This document shows, piece by piece, positions 18,546-26,576 of a stretch of 64,000 nucleotides of DNA (its first letter is position 1; every line of letters starts with the position of its first letter). The stretch is from CAVVST01 sp963750995 (lineage in GTDB: Bacteria; Acidobacteriota; Vicinamibacteria; Vicinamibacterales; UBA2999): NCBI GenBank assembly GCA_963750995.1, contig CAVVST010000005.1, positions 806,001 through 870,000 on the forward strand. Direction: 5' to 3'. The translations under genes were made by a program, and so were the position numbers. The notes under the pieces were generated by a model. The model made no database searches. It had not been told where the DNA came from and saw only the letters and a list, made by a program, of their open reading frames with translations.

Positions 18546-19211
18546 TCACTCCCATAGAGATCCCTGGCTCAGCAGCAGCTCCATCTCGCGCCGAACCTTC
18601 TCGATCAGCGCATCCCGATCGTCCAGCGTCAGGCCGATCGTCGGAATTGGCTGGCCGATACGCACGGTGACGCGGACCGGCCGAACGAATGCACTGCCCT
18701 TTTTCATGGCGGCTCGGCCTCCCTGGATCGCCACGGGCACGATCGGCGCCTGCGCCTGGATGGCCATGATGAAACCGCCCTTCTTGAAGGGCAGCAGGTG
18801 ACCTGTACGGCTGCGGGTTCCCTCGGGAAAGATCAGGAAGGAACGCCCGGCGCGAATCGCCTCCGCTCCCCGCGCGATCGACGCCATTGCCTTGTCGCGA
18901 TCGCCCCGGTCAACCGGCACGAACCCGCCAACGTCGAAGACGGTTCCCATAATCGGAAAGCGGTGCAGTTCGGCCTTGTAGAGGAACCGGAGCTGCGGAT
19001 GAAGCGCCTCGAACAGGATCGGAGGGTCGACGTTGCTCTCGTGATTCGAGCAGAACACGACGGCGGTCGGCGGAAGCTGCTCTCGGCCCGCGACGCGGAA
19101 CCGGATGCCCGCGCATGCCAGCGCCAGGCGCACCCCCGCATGCCCGAGCGCATACATGCCTCGTTGCCAGCGGAAGAGAATCGCGATGACGAGCCCGGTG
19201 GGCCCCGCCAC
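18546..19211 (-). CDS. plsC: 1-acylglycerol-3-phosphate acyltransferase
   Basis: About 221 residues. The PlsC family transfers an acyl chain to lysophosphatidic acid at the inner membrane. Present are the catalytic block FCSNHESNVDPPIL (HX4D at residues 57-62), the acceptor motif RFLYKAELHRFPIMG, FPEGTRSRTG near residue 130 and VPVAIQGG. The N-terminus is hydrophobic (GLVIAILFRWQRG). The only conventional start is GTG 19211; hydrophobic codons continue upstream without an ATG/GTG/TTG. It follows the carD terminator. Confidence 0.9.
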   Translation of the reverse strand: MAGPTGLVIAILFRWQRGMYALGHAGVRLALACAGIRFRVAGREQLPPTAVVFCSNHESNVDPPILFEALHPQLRFLYKAELHRFPIMGTVFDVGGFVPVDRGDRDKAMASIARGAEAIRAGRSFLIFPEGTRSRTGHLLPFKKGGFIMAIQAQAPIVPVAIQGGRAAMKKGSAFVRPVRVTVRIGQPIPTIGLTLDDRDALIEKVRREMELLLSQGSLWE

Positions 19212-19288
19212 GAGGATGTAGGCGAGGACGACGAGGTAGGTCAGGACGGCGCGGAAGGGGATGAGGAAGGCCAGCGCCTCAAATGTAC

Positions 19289-19320
19289 AAAAAAACGCCC
19301 GGGAGACAAGCTCCCGGGCG
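19289..19320 (-). terminator. Rho-independent terminator of carD
   Basis: CGCCCGGGAG (19296-19305) and CTCCCGGGCG (19311-19320) form a 10-bp GC stem with a 5-base loop. On the minus strand it is followed by seven T (19295-19289). It lies 32 bp past the carD stop. Confidence 0.92.
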
Positions 19321-19351
19321 TGTGAAGAAGGCTAAGGCAAGTGGGCGAAGC

Positions 19352-19948
19352 TTACGAGGCGCGCGCTGCCCGTCGCGGCGCCGCGGTCATGACGGTCGCT
19401 TTGACCGGCTTGACGATCTTGGTGCGCGCCGCGGTCCGGGCCACGTTACGGGCCTTGACCATGAAGCACTTCTCGAGCGCGCGATCGACCTTCTGCTCGA
19501 CCTCGAGCGCTTTCTCGCGAATCACCTCGGAGATCTCCGAGATGATCAACGCCTTGGCGCGATCGAGCATCCGCTTTTCTCTGAACGACAGGCTCTTCGA
19601 CTTGCTCAGGAAGGTGAGGCTCTTGAGCACGTCCGCCATGTCGTAGATAGAACCGGTCCGCATCTTGTCGGAGTTGTCCTTGAAGCGGCCTTTCCAGTTC
19701 TGATGATTGTCGATCCGGCCGTCGCTCAGAAGCCCGAACAGACGCTCGACCTCCTCGTCGGTGATGGCCTTGCGGAGGCCGACGCCGTCGACGTTGGCGA
19801 CAGGAACAAGAACCGTTGTGTCGTTGGAGACGATGCGCAGGTGGAAGAAGCCGCAGGTGGTACCCAGAATTGTTTTTTCTTCGACTCGTTCGACGATACC
19901 GAGCCCGTGATTCGGGTAGATGACCTTGTCGCCGACCTGGAATGTCAC
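19352..19948 (-). CDS. carD: CarD-family transcriptional regulator
   Basis: 198 residues. CarD/CdnL proteins bind the RNA polymerase beta subunit and stabilise open promoter complexes. The RNAP-interaction domain is FQVGDKVIYPNHGLGIVERV at the N-terminus, and the helical DNA-binding half follows (LSFREKRMLDRAKALII). The C-terminal ~35 residues form a basic Arg/Lys/Ala tail (ARTAARTKIVKPVKATV). The GTG at 19948 is chosen because the domain begins there and GGGGG lies 4 bases upstream. It has its own sigma-70 promoter and terminator, so it is monocistronic. Confidence 0.93.
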   Translation of the reverse strand: MTFQVGDKVIYPNHGLGIVERVEEKTILGTTCGFFHLRIVSNDTTVLVPVANVDGVGLRKAITDEEVERLFGLLSDGRIDNHQNWKGRFKDNSDKMRTGSIYDMADVLKSLTFLSKSKSLSFREKRMLDRAKALIISEISEVIREKALEVEQKVDRALEKCFMVKARNVARTAARTKIVKPVKATVMTAAPRRAARAS

Positions 19949-20010
19949 GTTTCCCCCGTAGCAGGAAGGTTGGTGGTAGGACCGGTTTCGTGCCGGGAAC
20001 AGCACTCACG

Positions 20011-20039
20011 AGTATAGATCACGATCTGCCCAAAATCAA
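20011..20039 (-). promoter_or_regulatory. carD: Sigma-70 promoter of carD
   Basis: On the minus strand TTGATT (20039-20034) and TATACT (20016-20011) are separated by exactly 17 bp. The expected start near 20004 gives a leader of about 55 bases before the GTG. Confidence 0.8.
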
Positions 20040-20048
20040 CGCGAAATG

Positions 20049-20071
20049 GCCGAAAAAGCGCGCTTTTCGGC
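20049..20071. promoter_or_regulatory. Inverted repeat upstream of the carD promoter
   Basis: GCCGAAAA and TTTTCGGC flank a 7-base centre (AGCGCGC), just upstream of the carD -35. It could be an operator for a dimeric regulator. The rest of the gap between carD and the next gene (20072-20248) shows no further feature I can support. Confidence 0.4.
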
Positions 20072-20248
20072 AATTCACCCCTGCCGTTTGACCGTTCGCT
20101 GAACCGTGCCACCGAATCGTCCGTCGGGCGGATCGGGCTGTAAATCACGGATTTGTAGGGATTTGAGCACAATTTCGGAGGTCGTCTCTTGGATGGCAAA
20201 CGCACGAGGCTGTCCCCTGCCGAGTACAGTCGAGGCTAGAATCATTTC

Positions 20249-20786
20249 GTGGCGCTCCCGGTCCTTACCTTCCTCCTGGTTCTGGCGGCAGCCCAAGTCC
20301 CCCGGGCGCCTTTCGTCGCCACACCGCCGGACGTCGTCGATCGGATGCTGGCGCTGGCGGGGGTCACCAAAGACGACGTGGTGTACGACCTCGGCTCCGG
20401 GGATGGCCGAATCGTCATTGCCGCGGCACAGAAGTTCGGCGCGCGGGGCGTCGGCGTCGACATTGATCCGGTGCGCGTGGCGGAGGCGCAACGCAATGCC
20501 GCCATGGCCGGGGTGGAGCAGTTGGTGACGTTCCGTACCGGCGATGCACTCGCCACCGACGTCTCGGGTGCGACCGTCGTAACGCTCTACCTGCTCGCGT
20601 CGCAGAACGTGGCCCTCAAACCGTCGCTGATGATGCAGCTTAAGCCCGGCGCGCGGGTCATCTCCCACAACTTCGCCATGGGCGACTGGGAACCCGACCT
20701 CGTCGACACGCTTCACCAGCGCCGACCGCCAGACGCGAACGCTCTATCTGTGGAGAATCAGCCCCGGGTCGTCGCCAGCTCGATGA
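20249..20786 (+). CDS. Exported or membrane-anchored SAM methyltransferase (frameshift near 3' end)
   Basis: About 178 residues. A hydrophobic N-terminus (LPVLTFLLVLAAAQVP) looks like a signal peptide or anchor. The core is PDVVDRMLALAGVTKDDV, then YDLGSGDGRIVIAAA (SAM motif I), GVDIDPVRVAEAQ and LYLLASQNVALKPSL. This matches a small methyltransferase family whose members end in a TLYLWRI-like strand. That strand (DRQTRTLYLWRISP) appears only after a frame change near 20720, giving a stop at 20786. The break is probably a one-base error. The corrected end overlaps the convergent ATP-grasp gene by 29 bp. The acceptor is unknown. Confidence 0.75.
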
Positions 20787-21777
20787 TCTCTTCGACCAGC
20801 TGGGAGTAGGTGCGGCCCGACTTTCTCGCCGCCATCGCGAACTCGGCGCGTGAACTGAGCCAGGGGTTCGGATTCACTTCGATGACGTGCACGCGGCCGT
20901 CCGGCTGCAGCCGCATATCCACGCGGCCGTAGTCGCGCAGCTCCAGGGCCTGGTAAGCGGCGACCGCCGTCTGCTGCAGCGTCTGCACCATCTCCTCGGG
21001 CAGGTCGGTCGCGATCGCCGATTTCGTGTCCTTGTAGGCTTTCGTGCCCTTGCCCCATTTCACTTCCGCGGCAGCGATTCGCGGTGTGCCATCAGGCAGC
21101 TTCGACAGGTCCAGCTCGACAATCGGCAACGCTTCCGCCTTGTCGTTGCCGATGATGCCGACATACATCTCGCGGCCGTCGATGTACTCCTCGATCAGCA
21201 CCGGCGAATCGAAATTGGCATGCAGCCAGTCCATCCGCTCCATCAGCTCGCGGATCGAGCTGACCACGGCACTGAACTCGATGCCGATCGAGCCGTCCTC
21301 GCGCGCCGGCTTGACGATGACGGGGAACTGCAGGTCGTGGGAAAAATCGAGCCGGCCACGGAACGACTTGGCGAACGTCGGCGTGTGAATGCCATGGAAG
21401 GCGAATATCTTCTTCGCCACGGCCTTGTCCTGCGCCAGCATCAGGCCGTGAGTGCCGGTGCCGGTGTACTTCCTCCCCAGCAGCTCCAGGAAGGCGGCGA
21501 TCTTGAAATCGGCGGTGTCGTCATCCGCGAACGACTCGGCGAGGTTGAAGACGAGATCGCACTCGGCCTTCGCAAGGCCAAGGAGGCTCCTCTGCGTGCC
21601 GTCGAGCTCGTACATCACCGGCTCGTGTCCGAGCTTGGTGATGACCTCGGCCACTTCCGCCTCGACTTCTTTCTTGTCGAGCGTGCGGACCACGGGCGAC
21701 TTGTCGCCGGCCGCCGGCTCCTCGCTTTCGTCGACGAGGACACGATCATAGAGGACGACGATTTTCAGCTTGCCCAT
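20758..21777 (-). CDS. D-alanine-D-alanine ligase-like ATP-grasp protein
   Basis: 339 residues. ATP-grasp ligases join a carboxylate to an amine through an acyl-phosphate. Seen: VFNLAESFADDDTADFKI and LGRKYTGTGTHGLMLAQDK (Ddl-like), ATP-binding FPVIVKPAREDGSIG, LIEEYIDGREMYVG and the metal site VHVIEVNPNPWLSS. Its start ATG overlaps the corrected stop of the metallopeptidase upstream (TGATG), so the two are translationally coupled. True Ddl is usually in the dcw cluster; this copy more likely makes a different peptide-type bond. Confidence 0.85.
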   Translation of the reverse strand: MGKLKIVVLYDRVLVDESEEPAAGDKSPVVRTLDKKEVEAEVAEVITKLGHEPVMYELDGTQRSLLGLAKAECDLVFNLAESFADDDTADFKIAAFLELLGRKYTGTGTHGLMLAQDKAVAKKIFAFHGIHTPTFAKSFRGRLDFSHDLQFPVIVKPAREDGSIGIEFSAVVSSIRELMERMDWLHANFDSPVLIEEYIDGREMYVGIIGNDKAEALPIVELDLSKLPDGTPRIAAAEVKWGKGTKAYKDTKSAIATDLPEEMVQTLQQTAVAAYQALELRDYGRVDMRLQPDGRVHVIEVNPNPWLSSRAEFAMAARKSGRTYSQLVEEIIELATTRG

Positions 21778-22782
21778 CAGGTCTCAAACCGTCCGCGTGT
21801 CAGAAAATTCATCGCCAGCGTTGTTGCCAGGGCAGTGACCTCCACGAGATACCGCGCCTCCTCGCCCCGTTCGCCCCACAGCTTCATCCGCTCGCAGGTC
21901 CGGCAGATGGAATCGATCAGGCCGCTTACGATCGGCCGGGCGACCCCGGTCCAGTAGGTAATTTTCTCGACCAGTTCGGGGCGATACCTGCTTACGATAT
22001 CGGCCGCAGGTTTCGATTCCTTTCGCCTCCTGCGTCAGGAATATCTGCGGCAGGTGGGCATCGAGGGCGATGTCGATCCGTGCAAGCTTTTCCTGGGAAG
22101 CCTGCTGGTAGAACTGCTCGACCGACACGTCGATGTCGGCCGGCGTGATATCGACCTCCCCGGTATTGACGATCGGCTCGACATCGGCGAGCGCCTTGGC
22201 GACGCGCTCAACGTAGCGCAGTTTCTGCATGGCCGGCCACCCCTTGTAACGGCGGCGCCAGGCGCTCCTCGGCGTCAGCCAGACCGCGAATGTCTCCGCG
22301 AAGTCCTCGTCCGGATGCTTCTGCGCATACCATCCCTCGATGTGCCGCACGTAGTTGCGACTGAAGGGTATGGGACGGTACTCGTCGCGATAGGCGCGAA
22401 AGAAAGGGCCGAAGCGCTGCCTCCATTCGGGCGTGGTGTAGAGGCGATACGCGTAGTTGAAGACATGGCCCGCCTCGTGGCGCATGTACATCATCACCTG
22501 GCGATCGGTCTCGAGCGCATCCACCGCCTTCTCGAGTTTCCTCAGTTTCGGATCCGCGAGATAGAAGGGAATACCAAGCACCGGCTGCTGATCCGGGCAG
22601 CCCCATTCGTCGGTCAGGTAGCAGACCGGCCGGAACTTCTTCAGCCCTCGCCGCTCGAGCTCGACGTACAACTGGCGGACGTAACCTTCAACCGGCGAAC
22701 CTTCCACGCGCAGCCCGAGCTCGCTGACCTTCTTTCCGAGCACGCCGCGAATTTCAGGGTCGAGCGACTCGAACTTGACCAC
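21777..22782 (-). CDS. Putative zinc metallopeptidase (one frameshift)
   Basis: The corrected length is about 334 residues. The zinc motif is YMRHEAGHVFNYAY with His near 102 and 106, followed by DEDFAETFAVW, which may supply the third ligand. It matches the group annotated as putative zinc-binding metallopeptidases. After IFLTQEAK the frame breaks because of one extra G near 22019. The continuation (KPAADIVSRYRPELV, then TGVARPIVSGLID and ICRTCERMKLWGERG) is in another frame and ends at 21777, exactly overlapping the next gene's ATG. That fit supports a sequence error. The start is GTG 22782. Confidence 0.78.
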
Positions 22783-22818
22783 AGTCGCGATTATAGGTGG
22801 GATAGTCGAGAGGGGTTG

Positions 22819-22950
22819 ATGATCGACACGCCGCAGAAACCACCCGTCGCGCCGAAGTCGGCGCCGGCGACCTCGACCGATCCGGCCAAGCCACCGGCGC
22901 CCGAGAAGCGTGAAGACGAGAAGCGCATCGAACGCTTCCCTGAACGCTAG
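22819..22950 (+). CDS. Small proline-rich hypothetical protein
   Basis: 43 residues (starts MIDTPQKPPVAPKSAPA), very rich in Pro, Ala and Lys/Glu and predicted disordered. The ATG at 22819 has AGAGGGG about 5 bases upstream. It diverges from the metallopeptidase (37 bp). Composition gives no functional hint; it may be a chance ORF in GC-rich DNA. Confidence 0.4.
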   Translation: MIDTPQKPPVAPKSAPATSTDPAKPPAPEKREDEKRIERFPER

Positions 22951-23186
22951 CTAGGCCGCAGGCCGTCGTCGCCGTCCCGCTCGGAATCGCGGCTGTTGCC
23001 TTCGTCGTGATGACGACGGCTGCGATCCCAGTCGCCGCGGGCCTGATCGCGATTTGGATTGCGATAGCCTGGAGCGGGGCTTTCCTGAACGATTTCCGAG
23101 CCTATTTCCTGCAGGGCTTCCCGGCGGACCTGCTGGTCCTTCTTGAGTTCCTTGCTCTCACCTCGTCTGCGTTCGTGTGTACCCAT
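22947..23186 (-). CDS. Small highly charged hypothetical protein
   Basis: 79 residues, hydrophilic throughout (KELKKDQQVRREALQEIG; later DWDRSRRHHDEGNSRDSER). It starts 29 bp after the sulfite reductase stop on the same strand, so it may be the last gene of that operon. It shows no recognisable domain and is probably disordered. The first 30 residues look helical. Function unknown. Confidence 0.45.
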   Translation of the reverse strand: MGTHERRRGESKELKKDQQVRREALQEIGSEIVQESPAPGYRNPNRDQARGDWDRSRRHHDEGNSRDSERDGDDGLRPS

Positions 23187-23214
23187 ACCCCGGAAGGTCC
23201 AAGACATGTGCCAG

Positions 23215-25049
23215 CTACGATGCGCACTCCCCGTCCATAACGATCGTCTCGAATGCGTGTGTTTCACCAAGATCGACGAAGTCATCCGGGATGGTCTCGC
23301 CCGGCTGCAGCTCGGCAAGGTCGCGAAGGGCGGCACTCGCCACCGCCGGCGGTATCCGCCTGAAGAAGGCTCCCAGCGATTCAGCGGGCTCGCGGCGCTC
23401 CTGATACAGCGTCAGCAGCCGATCGACGGCGGCGGTCATCCGGCGCACCGGCACCTTTGATACGACCCGGCCGAATTTCGCGCCTTCGTCGGTCCTGCCG
23501 CCGCCGACCAGGACGAAATACTGCGGCAACGCTTTGTTGCCGACCTTGCGAACGCTGCCCTGGAACCCAATGGCGGCGATGTGATGCTGTCCGCAGCCAT
23601 TCGGGCAGCCGCTGATCTTGATGTCGCCGTCATTCACCAGGGCCACGAACTCAGGATGAACGTCGAGGTATTCGGTCAGCTCACGGCCAAGGCCGCGCGA
23701 CTGGGTCACCGCCAGACGGCAACTCTCGGCCCCGGGACAGCTGACGACGTCGGCGATGGTGTTCGCTCCAGCGGTCCCGAGACCCGACGCCTGGAGCCGC
23801 TGATAGAGTTCCTGGAGTACTCCCACTTTCACCCACCGGTAGAGCACGTTCTGCCCGATAGTGAGGCGCGCAGTGCCGTCGGCGTACGCCTCGGCAAGGT
23901 CCGCCAGCACGTGCATCTGGCCAGCGGTCATGTCGCCGAGCGGTAAACGCACCGTCACGTGGACGAAGCCCGCCTGGCGCTGAAGTCCGACGTTGGTGTG
24001 CAGCCACGTCAGGTACAGAATCGGAGAACGTCTGGATCTTCACCGATCCCGGCATGATGCCTGGACCGTGCACCTCGACGCTCGCCGCCGTGCGCTTCAC
24101 CTGGTCGAGTGACGGCGCCGGAGCGTGGGTCCACGTCGGAGCCTCTTCAACCACGATCGCCGCGGCGCTCGCGTCGAAAGGCACGCCCCCTTCCCTGCAC
24201 ACCTCGGCCAGCGCCTCGTCGTATTTCCGACGCCAGCCCTCCCATCCGAGATCCTTGATGAGAAACTTCATCCGGTTGCGCTGGCGGTGTTTGTAGTCGC
24301 CGAACCGGTGGTAGACGCGCACGATCGCCTCGGCCACTTCGAGCATCTGCTCGGCGGGGAGGAAGTCGTACAGCAAGTAGCCGGAGGTCGGAAGAATGGA
24401 CGTGCCGCCGCCTATCGTCAGGCGGAAGCCGCGCTTTCCATCGACGATGCGCGCGTACCACCCGAGGTCGTGAATGCGAAGCCAGGGCGTGATCGTTCGG
24501 GCAGCCTTCGAACGCAATCTTGAACTTGCGCGGCAGCACACCGGCCAGCGGATGACCGAGAAAATATCGGGTCATGCCCTCGGCATACGCCGTCACGTCG
24601 AACACCTCGTCGTGAGCGACGCCCGCGTAGGGGCACGCCGTGATATTCCGGACCGAGTTCCCGCACGCCTCGCGCGTCGTCATACCGACGGCGGCGAGGT
24701 CGCGCATCGCCAGTTCCGCGTCCTTCAGCAGCACGAAGTGGTACTGGATGTTCTGGCGGGTGGTGATGTGGCTGAAACCGCGTGAATACTTCGTCGCGAC
24801 GTCGGCGAGGGCGCGCATTTGCTGGCCGCTGACGATCCCCTGCGGGATCTTGATGCGCATCATCTGCACGCCGTCCTGCCGCTGCCCGTAGGTGCCGCGC
24901 AGGAGCCGGAAGCGCCGCCAGTCGTCGGGTGAGATCTCGCCGTTCTCGTAGCGACCAAGCGTTTCGACGAATTCGTCGATGTCCCGTTGCCTTGCGAACG
25001 ACGAGCGATCGCGCCCGAGCGTCTGCTGTACTTCACCTACTGCGGCCAT
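23215..25049 (-). CDS. Ferredoxin-type nitrite/sulfite reductase (two frameshifts)
   Basis: The corrected protein is about 610 residues. It carries siroheme and a 4Fe-4S cluster and reduces sulfite to sulfide or nitrite to ammonia. Visible: MMRIKIPQGIVSGQQMRALA, ITTRQNIQYHFV, CPYAGVAHDE, FEGCPND, a second half-repeat (MTVRLPLGDMTAGQMHVLAD), and the cluster ligands CPGAESCRLAVTQS plus ISGCPNGCGQHH. Frame changes occur near 24490 and 24015, both inside conserved stretches, so sequence error is likely. The start overlaps the siroheme synthase stop by 17 bp, placing cofactor synthesis and the enzyme in one operon. Sequence alone does not separate sulfite from nitrite use. Confidence 0.88.
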
Positions 25050-26367
25050 AACTCACCTCATCAGTCGAGTGCCGCGAGCTGGACGCCTGCAGCACTTCAC
25101 GTACCCGCACGACTTCGCCGATCACCAGCACACCGGCTGCGCCGGCCGGCGGCGTCGCGGCGCCCATCCCGGCAAGCGGCCCGGTCCACGTCCATGCATC
25201 CGGTGTGGAGGCCGAACACACGATTGCCGCCGGCGTCTCCCCCAACCACCCGTGCGCCATCAATCTCGACGCGAGCTCGGCGCGCGCGCCGACGCCCATC
25301 AGGATCACCATCGAAATCGTATTCGGCCGCACTGCGTTGAGCGTGTGGTCCACGGCCTCCGAGGTGTGGCCGGCCAGTACCAGGAACCCCGAGGCGATGC
25401 CGCGGTGCGTGAGTGGGATGCCGGCCAGTTCCGGCGCCGCCACCGCCGTCGTGACACCTGGAACAACCTCGAACGGTACACCCGCCATCGCCAGCGCCAG
25501 TGCTTCCTCACCCCCGCGGCCGAACACGAAGGGGTCGCCGCCCTTCAGCCTCACGACGCGCCTGCCCTGCTTCGCTGCGCGGATCATCAGCCGATGGATC
25601 GTTTCCTGGGGGACGCTGTCGCGTCGGGCACGCTTCCCGACACTGAAGCATTTCGCACTGGTCACGCCTCGAAGCGCGACGATGTCCACGAGGGCATCAT
25701 AGAGCACCAGGTCGGCTTCCTTCAGCAGGCGGACCGCGCGCAGCGTCCAGAGCTGCGGGTCACCGGGCCCTGCTCCAACCAGCGCTACTCTCGCGATACC
25801 GAACGCCGGTTCGGGTTTCTCGTAGAGCTTGTTGAGCGCTTCGAGCAGCTGCGGCCGCCGCTGCTCCATCGGGATGCCCTGCTCTTTCCATTCGCGACGC
25901 GCTTCGTCCGCCTTGGCCATCCACCGCTCGAGGTCGCGCGGCAGCAGGGCATCAAATGCTTCGCGCAGCAGGCCGGCGATCGCGGGGGCGCGACCGTTGG
26001 TGGAAATGGCCAGCGTCACGCCGTCGCGCCGGACCACGCCGCCAAGGTACGCCGTGGCATGCTCAGGGTCGTCCACGGCGTTGACGAAAACGCGGCGCGC
26101 ATCGGCAGCCGCCAGAACCTGCCTGTTCACATCACGAGGTGCGGCGGCCACCACCCACCACGCCCCATCGAGATCGGCATCCTGGAATTCGCGGCGCACG
26201 ATCGTGACGGCGGCCGCCTCGATCTCCGGACGCACCTGTGGCGCCACCACCGTCACCTCGGCGCCCGCGGCGAGCAGCGCCTCGAGCTTGCCGGCGGCGA
26301 CAGGTCCGCCGCCGACGACCACCACACGGCGCGAACGAAGCTGCAGGAATGCTGGAAACATCGGCAT
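25033..26367 (-). CDS. cysG: Siroheme synthase (precorrin-2 dehydrogenase/ferrochelatase plus uroporphyrinogen-III methyltransferase)
   Basis: 444 residues in CysG order. Residues 1-200 form the SirC/Met8p domain (RRVVVVGGGPVAAGKLEALL, VFVNAVDDPEHATAYLGG, ISTNGRAPAIAGLLRE). Residues ~205-430 form SUMT (VALVGAGPGDPQLWTLRA, LVLYDALV, RVVRLKGGDPFVFGRGGEE, VVPGVTTAVAAPELAGIPLT). Together they make siroheme for the reductase downstream. The start is ATG 26367; a TTG immediately before it is also in frame. A terminator T-tract ends 6 bases upstream, so expression needs read-through of a leader (see 26374-26529). Confidence 0.94.
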   Translation of the reverse strand: MPMFPAFLQLRSRRVVVVGGGPVAAGKLEALLAAGAEVTVVAPQVRPEIEAAAVTIVRREFQDADLDGAWWVVAAAPRDVNRQVLAAADARRVFVNAVDDPEHATAYLGGVVRRDGVTLAISTNGRAPAIAGLLREAFDALLPRDLERWMAKADEARREWKEQGIPMEQRRPQLLEALNKLYEKPEPAFGIARVALVGAGPGDPQLWTLRAVRLLKEADLVLYDALVDIVALRGVTSAKCFSVGKRARRDSVPQETIHRLMIRAAKQGRRVVRLKGGDPFVFGRGGEEALALAMAGVPFEVVPGVTTAVAAPELAGIPLTHRGIASGFLVLAGHTSEAVDHTLNAVRPNTISMVILMGVGARAELASRLMAHGWLGETPAAIVCSASTPDAWTWTGPLAGMGAATPPAGAAGVLVIGEVVRVREVLQASSSRHSTDEVSYGRSR

Positions 26368-26373
26368 CAAAAC

Positions 26374-26404
26374 AAAAAAAGCCCGGGGGTCTCTCCCGGG
26401 CTTT
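26374..26404 (-). terminator. Terminator just before cysG (attenuator)
   Basis: A 10-bp stem (26378-26387 with 26395-26404, core GCCCGGG/CCCGGGC) with a 7-base loop is followed on the minus strand by seven T (26380-26374). The cysG ATG is 6 bases further, so no promoter can fit after it. It must act on the leader transcript. Confidence 0.9.
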
Positions 26405-26414
26405 CAGGTCGCTT

Positions 26415-26502
26415 GCGTGTTGTTGGGTCTCGTTATTCGCGACCCACGCCGCAGACCGGAAGCGCCGGGACCTTAAAGGTCCTGATACAACAACACGCGC
26501 AC
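26415..26502 (-). ncRNA. Structured leader RNA of the siroheme/sulfite reductase operon (candidate cis-regulator)
   Basis: An 11-bp perfect closing stem pairs 26498-26488 (GCGTGTTGTTG on the plus-strand partner side) with 26425-26415. Inside are a hairpin GGACC-TTTAA-GGTCC (26482-26468), a GC-rich arm (26467-26449) and a hairpin around 26444-26426 (GGTC/GACC with an inner CG pair), making a multi-branch junction. The terminator follows 10 bases later. A nine-codon ORF (GTG 26502 to TAA 26473, VRVLLYQDL) starts in the closing stem. TCCCGG at 26470-26465 can pair with the terminator's 5' arm as an anti-terminator. It matches no riboswitch class I can name. Confidence 0.6.
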
Positions 26503-26535
26503 GGCCGGCAGCAGTTGGAGAACACGGTGTCAGAG

Positions 26536-26564
26536 ATCTTAACGCCCACCCGCGGAGACGTCAA
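26536..26564 (-). promoter_or_regulatory. Sigma-70 promoter of the cysG operon leader
   Basis: On the minus strand TTGACG (26564-26559), 17 bp, TAAGAT (26541-26536). The expected start near 26529 gives a leader of about 160 bases before cysG. It lies 13 bp past the thrC coding end, so the operon is independent of thrC. Confidence 0.8.
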
Positions 26565-26576
26565 TTCTGGCCTGTT

